A stretch of 64,000 nucleotides of DNA, from positions 1,906,001 to 1,970,000 of the forward strand of contig JAYJMM010000124.1 in NCBI GenBank assembly GCA_037349105.1. The letters run 5' to 3'. The notes below the pieces were generated by a model. That model saw nothing but the letters and a program-made list of their open reading frames with translations. It was not told the DNA's origin and ran no database searches. Positions 54,901-62,928 of the stretch are shown one piece after another. How positions within the stretch are numbered: the stretch's first letter is position 1; each line of letters opens with the position of its first letter. The position numbers and the translations under genes were made by a program. The DNA is from Limnomonas spitsbergensis (taxonomy: Eukaryota > Chlorophyta > Chlorophyceae > Chlamydomonadales).

Positions 54901-57900
54901 GGTTGTTCAAACGTTGCAAAAAACGGTTGTGCCTGAGGGCAGAGGCCCAATCTGCATGCTTTAGCAGTTGAAGATGGATTGATCTGTACGAACCTCCCCT
55001 CACTCTCTCACTACCTCTGGGAACAGCTCTTTGTCCTCTCAGGCAGCCCTTTACCCGGACCTCCTTAAACTCTTGCCTCTTACCCTTCACCCTAAACCCT
55101 GCAGTCCCACGCCCTGCCTTCGCTCACTCATCACTTTGTCCTCAAGGGGAAGTCCCCAAGGTGAAACAGTTGTGCTCGATCATTCTAGTGGCTTTCTTCA
55201 ATTAAAAGGACAAACACTACACAAATATCCCCAGCCCCTCCCCACGCCTCCTGGCAACCCAGGCCCTGCAGCCCCACGTCTTTAGAGAATTGGAGGGGCA
55301 AAGGAGCCCCCTAAAGGGGGTCAGACGGTAAGGGTGCTTCGCACTTTACCGTCTGACCCCCTTTGCTCACTCATCACTTTGTCCCCAAGGGGGATTCCCG
55401 AAGGGGAAGTCCCCAAGGCCTAGTATTTCTCGTGGTTTTCTTTAAAAAAAAGGGCAAACACTAGAAAAAATCCCAGCCCCTCCCCGTGCCTTCCGGCGAC
55501 CCTGGCCCTGCTTGCCCTCCCCTCCCTGTCTTAGTGAGCCTCCCTCTCCTATCCCACCACTCCCATCGCCACCTTTCTTCCGACGTGGATCATTCAGCCA
55601 TGAGACCACAACCCTAAACCCTAGACACTAAATCCTAAACACTACCCCCCCCCCTCCCAACGCTTCAACCCTATACCCTACCCCCCCCCTACCCCCTCCC
55701 AACGCTTTAACCCCAAACCCTACCTCCCCCCCTACCCCCTCCCAACGCTTTAACCCTAAACCCTACCCCCCCTTCCAACGCTTTAACCCTTACCCCCCCT
55801 CCCAACGCTTTAACCCTAAACCCTACCTCACCCCCCTCCCAACGCTTTAACCCTAAACCTTACCTCACCCCCCCTCCCAACGCTTTAACCCTAAACCCTA
55901 CCTCCCCCCCCTCCCAATGCTTTAACCCTAAACCCTACCTCCCCCCCCTCCCAACGCTTTAACCCTAAACCCTCCCCCCCCCTCACAACGGATTAACCCT
56001 AAACCCTACCTCCCCCCCCTCCCAACGCTTTAACCCCAAACACTACCCCCCCCCACCTCCCCACGCTCTAACCCTAAACCCTACCTCCCCCACCCTCCCA
56101 ACGCATTAACCCTAAACCCTACTTCACCCCCCCTCCCAACGCTTTAACCCAAAACCTTACACCACCCCCTCCCAACGCTTTAACCCTAAACCCTACCTCA
56201 CCCCCCCTCCTAACGCTTTAACCCTAAACCCTACCTCACCCCCCCTCCCAACGCTCTAACCCTAAACCCTACCTCCCCCACCCTCCCAACGCTTTAACCC
56301 TAAACCCTACCTCACCCCCCCCTCCCCACGCTTTAACCCCAAATCTTACCTCCCCCCCCCTCCCCACGCTTTAACCCTAAATACTACCTCACCCCCCCTC
56401 CCAACACTTTAACCCTAAACCCTACCTTCCCCCCCCTCCCCACGCTTTAACCCTTAAACCTACCTCCCCCCCCCTCCCCGCGCTAAACCCTACCCCTCAA
56501 TGCTTTTACCCTAAAACCTGCCCCTCTTGCACACTGTCTGTTTTCTCTCACTTTGCAACCTCCATGCGGACTTCCGCCAGCTCCTCGTCCAGCCTGTCGC
56601 CGTTGGTCTTGACGCCAGAGTCGCCGTGGCCCACCAGCCTCCGAAACCGCACCTTGGCTGCCACCCGCTGCCAATCGATGTTAAACTGGGACGTGCGGGC
56701 CTGCCACGCGGTTTGGGGACCAGGGATTGTTTAAGGTTCAGGGTTTAGGGTTTGAGGACCAGGGGATTGTTTCAGGGGCGTTTGTTTGGTTGTCAGAAGA
56801 GTCGTTTTCTTGCCGAGGCGTGTCGCAGGCGTCGACCCTACACACTAGTGGTGAGCGCTCTAAGAGCCTCAATCAAGAGGCCCTTTGAGCGTTCACCACA
56901 AGTGTGCAAGGTCTATGGTTGAGCGAGCTGAGTTCAGCCCAGCGCACTTGTTATAGGTCAAGCTGGTCCCACGACTCCTTCACAGTTTGCTCATAGGGGT
57001 TGAAATATTAGGGTTAAGTGAGCTCAGTCCAGCCCAGCGCACCTGTCCTGTGTCAAGCAGGTCTCGGGACTTGTTCAAAGACTACCAATGAGGGTTTAGA
57101 GTGCAGGGCTGAGGTTTTAGTCAGCCCTGTCCAGCGGGGCGCACCTGCTCTGTGTCAAGCAGGTCCCGCGACTCGTTTTCTTTCTTCCGAAGCCCAAAGA
57201 TGGAGTTGACCGGCAACCACTGCGGCTTGGCGTCCTTCCGCCCCGGGACCTGAGAAAACAAACAGCGTAATAGATAGAAGGAATTACCGGCTAAAGGTTT
57301 AGGGTTTAGGGACAAGAGTGTGATAAATATAAGTAATTACCGGTGAAGGGTTTAGGGTTTAGGGACAAACACCTTGATAGGTAGAAGTAATTGCTGGTAC
57401 AGGTAAATTCGCTTTGCCTGCCCTCACAATCAACGTTGCTTGGGGTTGAGGGATCCATGATTCTTCTTCTTATAGATTTTGTCGATGCCAACTTTCAGTC
57501 GGATTTAAAAGAGTTGTTGTAGACAGTTGGCCCGGAGGGCGGCATTAAAAATAATCCCCGATGGAAGGCAAATCAAATCTACGGTATGAGTTAACTAATC
57601 ACCGCGGTACCAGTGCATAAGACAAGGATACCAAATATAGGCCAACATGCAAAAAATATGATGATCAAATTATGCCGAGTAATGCTGCCCGCAAAATATT
57701 GCTTGTCGGCAGCATTGCTCGCCATACTTCTTGGCGTGTGCACCAGCAGAAAGTGTACATGCTGAGTTCAACAACGAGCAGTGTGGTTGTGCACAGCGAC
57801 AAGCAGTACTTTTGTACTTTTGCAACAAAATGCTACAGTGCACAACAAACTGTTGTACTACTTGTAAAGGCCCGCCAGGGTTTAGGGTTTTATCTCTTGT

Positions 57901-60900
57901 GAGAGCACGCAAGGGGTTAGGGTTCAGGATTCAGGATTCAGGGTTAAGGGTTTGGGTTCATATCTGCTAACCTACACACCATGAGACATGAGCTCTATAT
58001 ACACAGGGTTGGGGGGAGGGTTCTGAGGCGTTAAACACTACAACCTAACTGTCGTTTGACTTCACTGCATCGGCAATTCTTCCACATGGGTTCAGGGTTC
58101 AGGGGTGAGCGCTGAGGCCTTAAACCCTACACCTTAACTGTCATTTGAATGGCATGCATGGGATCTTGTTCCACATAGGTTCAGGGGTGGTTGCGGAGGC
58201 CTTGAACCCTATACCCTAACTGTCGTTTAAATTGACTGCAGGAGCACTTATTCCACATGGGTCCAGGATACATGGGTGGGTGCGGAGGCCTTGAACCCTA
58301 CACCCCAACTGCCGTTTGACATACCTGCATCGGCGCTCGCTCGACGCGTTCTTTTTCGTACACGGGCGGCAAGAAGAATGGGCGTTCGCACTGCAGCTGC
58401 TTGATCGCCTGTGAAGGGGGTTGTGGGAATTGGTTTCCGCCTTCATGGATGATATATTTAGGGTCATGAATCGTATACAAGGTCAGGGTTAAAGGCCGGA
58501 GGTTTGCAGGATAAACCCTCAACCCTCAACCCTACATTCCCCAAACCCCACCCCCCTTGACCTGCTGAGGGGAATTATGACGGAAACAAATGGTGCAGCT
58601 TCTCAGCAGCTTCTCGACAGCTTCTCCGCAAATTCGCGGCAAATTCTGAGACTTTGGTGGGGTCCCGTGAAAAGAGAAAACCCTCAACCCTCAACCCTAC
58701 ATTCCCCAAACCCCGGTCGTACCATTCTCAGCTGGTCCACGGCGCGGGGCTCCATCATAGCTTCAGAAGCTGCGTCGTAGCGCAAGTGTGCCCGCTCAGC
58801 CATGGCCCTGGGCAGTGGGTGGATGGATCGTATTTCACACAAATGCAGCACGGTTGAGTGCATCAGACAACGAGTGTGCCCGCTCAGCCATGGCCCTGGG
58901 CAGTGGGTGGATGGATCGTATTTCACACAAATGCAGCACGGTTGAGTGCATCAGACAACGAGTGTGCCCGCTCAGCCATGGCACTGTGCAGTGGGTGGAT
59001 TGCATTCACCAAAGCAATCCAGACATCCCATCATACATTCATGCCGCAACTGAGCGCTTTCAACCATAGGCCTCAGAGGGGTGGATGGATCGCATTCAAC
59101 AAAAATGAAGCACGCTGGAGTGCATCAGACTATGAACTTCATTCCCACGCTACTGCCAGGGGGTTGTGTGTTAGTTGCTAGCCCAGGGTAGGGTCGCTGT
59201 TTTCTGCTCGCAGTCCTTGTGTATCAAGTGCCTGCACCGGTTTACGGGCACATGATCCATGCATCAAGTGTGCTGCTCTGTTGGACTGTTGAAACTTCAC
59301 AAACTTCGCAGGGCCATGTCTCCCTGCCTCTACTGATGTAGGGAGTATAGGCAGTGATATCACCCCCCCTCACCTGCACCTTGCATCATCCCCCTTCACC
59401 TACACTTTGTAGGCAGCACAGACAGTGCCACAACCCCCCCTCACCTGATTGCTACATCACCCCCCCTTCCCCCCCCACCTGCACTTTGTATCCCCCCCTT
59501 CCCCCCTCACCTGCACTTAGCATCCTCCCCTTCCCCCCTCACCTGCACTTAGCATCACCCCACCCCCCTTACCTGAATTTTGCATCCGCCTGCGAGGCCA
59601 TGTCCTCCTGGAAGGCCACGGGGTTGCTCCGGATCAGGTTCTCCTGCTCTCTTCGCAGCTTCTCGCGCTGCCCATGCATCCGGCCGAACGCGCCAGAGTA
59701 TTGCTACGTGCAGGTTTTGGGGGGTTACACTCAGCAGCAGCAACAGCAGCAGTAGCAACAGTAACAGAACAAACAGTAACACGAGTAGCAGTATCAGTAA
59801 TAGTAACAGTTGTAGCGACAGTGGCAGTAGCAGTATAACAGTAGCAGTACAAGTACACGTAAAAGTGACAGGAGCAGTAGTAGCGGTAGCAGTAGCAGTG
59901 GCAGTGACAATTGGAGTAGCAGTAGCAGTGGCAGTGACAATTGGAGTAGCAGTAGCAGTAGCAATAGCAACAGCAGTAGCAGTTAAAGTGACAGTAGTAG
60001 CAGTAGCAGTAGCAGTAGTAGTGACAGTTGGAGTAGCAGAAGCAGAAGCAGTAGCAGTAGCAGTAGCAGTAGCAGTAGCAGTAGCAGTAGCAGTAGCAGT
60101 AGCAGTAGCAGTTGTAGTGACAGTTGTAGTAGCAGAAGCAGTAGCAGTAGCAACATCAGTAGCAGCAGCAGTTAAAGTGGCAGTAGCACTAGCAGCTAAC
60201 GTGACAGTAGCAGTAGTAACAGTTGTAGCAGTAGTAGGAATAGCAGTACGCACCGCTCCGTCTCTCGACTGCAAAAAGTCACGCGGGGATTTTGCATCCA
60301 CAACCCCAGCCTCATGGATCGCACTTAGCGCTGCCCGGACAGACGGCCCCGCCCCGCCCCCGCCCGATAGAACAAGCGCCCCGGACAAGCCGCTGCCGCC
60401 ACCGCCGCCGCCGCCGCCACCGCCGCCGTCCTCTTCAGAGAAGGCTTTCCCCGGTATTGCGGCGGCGGCCGTCGCCGTCGCCACCTCACTTTCCGCCGCG
60501 GCTATGGCCTGGGCAAGCTTCCCCGCCGCGTATGCATGCCGGGGCTGATGCATCTTGCCCTCGGCGAGCGCCTTCTCTAGGTTTGCGAGCCGCGTCTTGG
60601 CGGACGAGGCCAGCGTGACCTCCTCCTGTAGAGGAGGTGTCACAGAGTGCGGGGCACAGATAAGACTCAATGGACTAGTTGCCGTACCCCGGAGTCTTTA
60701 CCGGTATACCCTGCTCTGGTAACTCCGTTCTGCAGCGGCAGGTGTGAGAGGAGAGAGAGCAGGTTGTGTGAACAAAGAGCACTGTAGCACAGTGTTTCCC
60801 TTTCGGCTACGAGTCTACCTTGGGGAGTCCACCCCACAGCCGGTAAGGCCTGATTGTGACCAAACCAGGACCGGCCGACAATTGGTGCCCAAGGCAGTTT

Positions 60901-62839
60901 GGCTGGCCACAACTGGGGTTTCTGGCCAGAGGCCAGAGCGGAGCTGAAATGTAGCTGAGTCGCGGAAAAAGAAACAGTGCTGTGGTACAGCAGATGGGCG
61001 TAAGTCCGTTCGGGTCCCTGAAGAGAGTCAGAGGATCAAACCTCGTACACAGAAAACAAATGAAGTATTAAATCAGGGGGGGATGGAGAGCAACAGTGCA
61101 GGCTGTGAGCACATAGTTATGTTCAGGGGTCTGAGTGGGCGTTCAGCTACAATTCAATTACAATTCAATCACAATTCAGCTGCAAATTAGGTGTGTGACG
61201 GTATACAGCCGGATGGGGGGGGGGGCTGATGTGGCAAGCCCCTCAAGCCGGGCCAAGGTATGTTTATTACTAGCCCAGCAGCGGCTGCTCAGCGGCCAGC
61301 CGAATGTGGTCAGGTCCCAAGGTAAAAACGAGAAGCATCTTGCAAACTGTGCATTCAATTGAAAAACAGGGTTGGTTGTACTACTATCAACCTCTTCGTT
61401 TGTACTACAACCACCACTTTCCCTTTGTACTTCAACCACCCTTTTCCTTTGTACTAAAATCACCATTTTCCCTTGTACTACAACCACCCCCGCTCCACAC
61501 CTGCAGGAGGCCCAGGAACTGAAGCTGGGCGTCGTTGATACCCGTCTGGAACGGCTGCATCATCGCGCCACTCAGCGTCGACGCCTTCTTCGCGAACGAC
61601 GCGCTCGAGTTTCGCGCAAACGCAGAGCTCCCGAGCTTGGCGCGCCACGAGGTGCTGCCGGCGCCGCTGCTGACGCTGCGGACGCCGCCACCTCGCGCCG
61701 CCGCCTGCTGCGCAGGGTGGTCGGCGCCCGGCCGCGGCGCTGCGGCGGCGGCGTTGTCCCGCTGCTGCTTGCTCCTGTGGTTTCCAATCGTGGTTCCGGC
61801 GCGCATCAGGGCGGCTGAGTCGGGCACCAGGCCGTTGGCCCACAGCTGCGTCTTGGCGAACGCGTGGTCGGAGATCCGCTGCGCGACGCCGCCGTTCGCG
61901 TTTGTGCGGCCGCCGGTATGCGCCAGCTGCTGCGGCTTGGCCTCGGCTGCGAGTGTGTGTTTCCAGGGGTGCAGGAAATGCAGCAGGCGTTGTTGGTGCT
62001 CGAGCAAGGTACCGTAATCTGTTGCTTTCCTCCACCACTCTAATTACAAGGCCGGAGCCATGCTTTGCTGGAGCGTCGTTTTCAAATCCAGAGCCTAAAA
62101 ATAGTTGGAGGCACCCACTTTCTCCTCCATTCCAGTCACCCCAGTCACCAGTGGGGTGAGGGTTTAGGATTTGTAACAACGTTTTTTGCTTAACTTAACA
62201 AAGTGTGAGGCCTGCCGCCCCACACTGGAAAGCCTGAAACGCGAACACATAAAACAGCCCGGGTGCGCATGTGGCCCACATTGTCAGCTGAGATAGTCGG
62301 TTTTACGCTGTGTGATTTACCCTAAACCCTGGAACAAAAAGAGGCTCTACTATCAGCAACGAGGCGTGTCTGACCTCTACTGTTACGTAGCATATCAAAC
62401 TCTTTCTGATGCCAGTTGTCATCAACTCTGAAATCCGCCCCGACCTGCACCCTGGAACAAAAAGAGGCCCACCTTTCAGCAATCAGGCCTCTCTGACCCC
62501 TTCACTTTTTTAGCATATGCTGCATATCATACTCTTTCTGATGCCAGATGTTATCACCGTAAACCCTGGGACAAAAAGAGGCTCACCTGTCAGCAACGAG
62601 GCTGCACCGGCCCCCAGACGGGGATCTCTGCTGACAGGTCGGCTGTCCAGCTCAAGCTGGATGGCTGCGGTGTGTTCTTTGAGCTGCGGGGACATTCATA
62701 GGGTATGGTATGAAAGCTTAGTTGTGTACCGTACCGGCACCGGCGGCTTTGATAGGGGGAAGAGCAGCGTGTGGTGGTATACCAGTACTAGTTGTATGGT
62801 GATCGTATGATATACCGGTATATATATGGCATATATAGC

Positions 62840-62928
<89 letters not shown>

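Noticed and set aside
55620..56515. Chromosome end (telomere)
   Set aside because: The heptamers sit in 36-bp units inside an intron, with exons of the same gene on both sides.
59580..60548. Plus-strand frame of 322 codons rich in AVAVAVAV
   Set aside because: Antisense shadow of two real minus exons plus an AGTAGC microsatellite.
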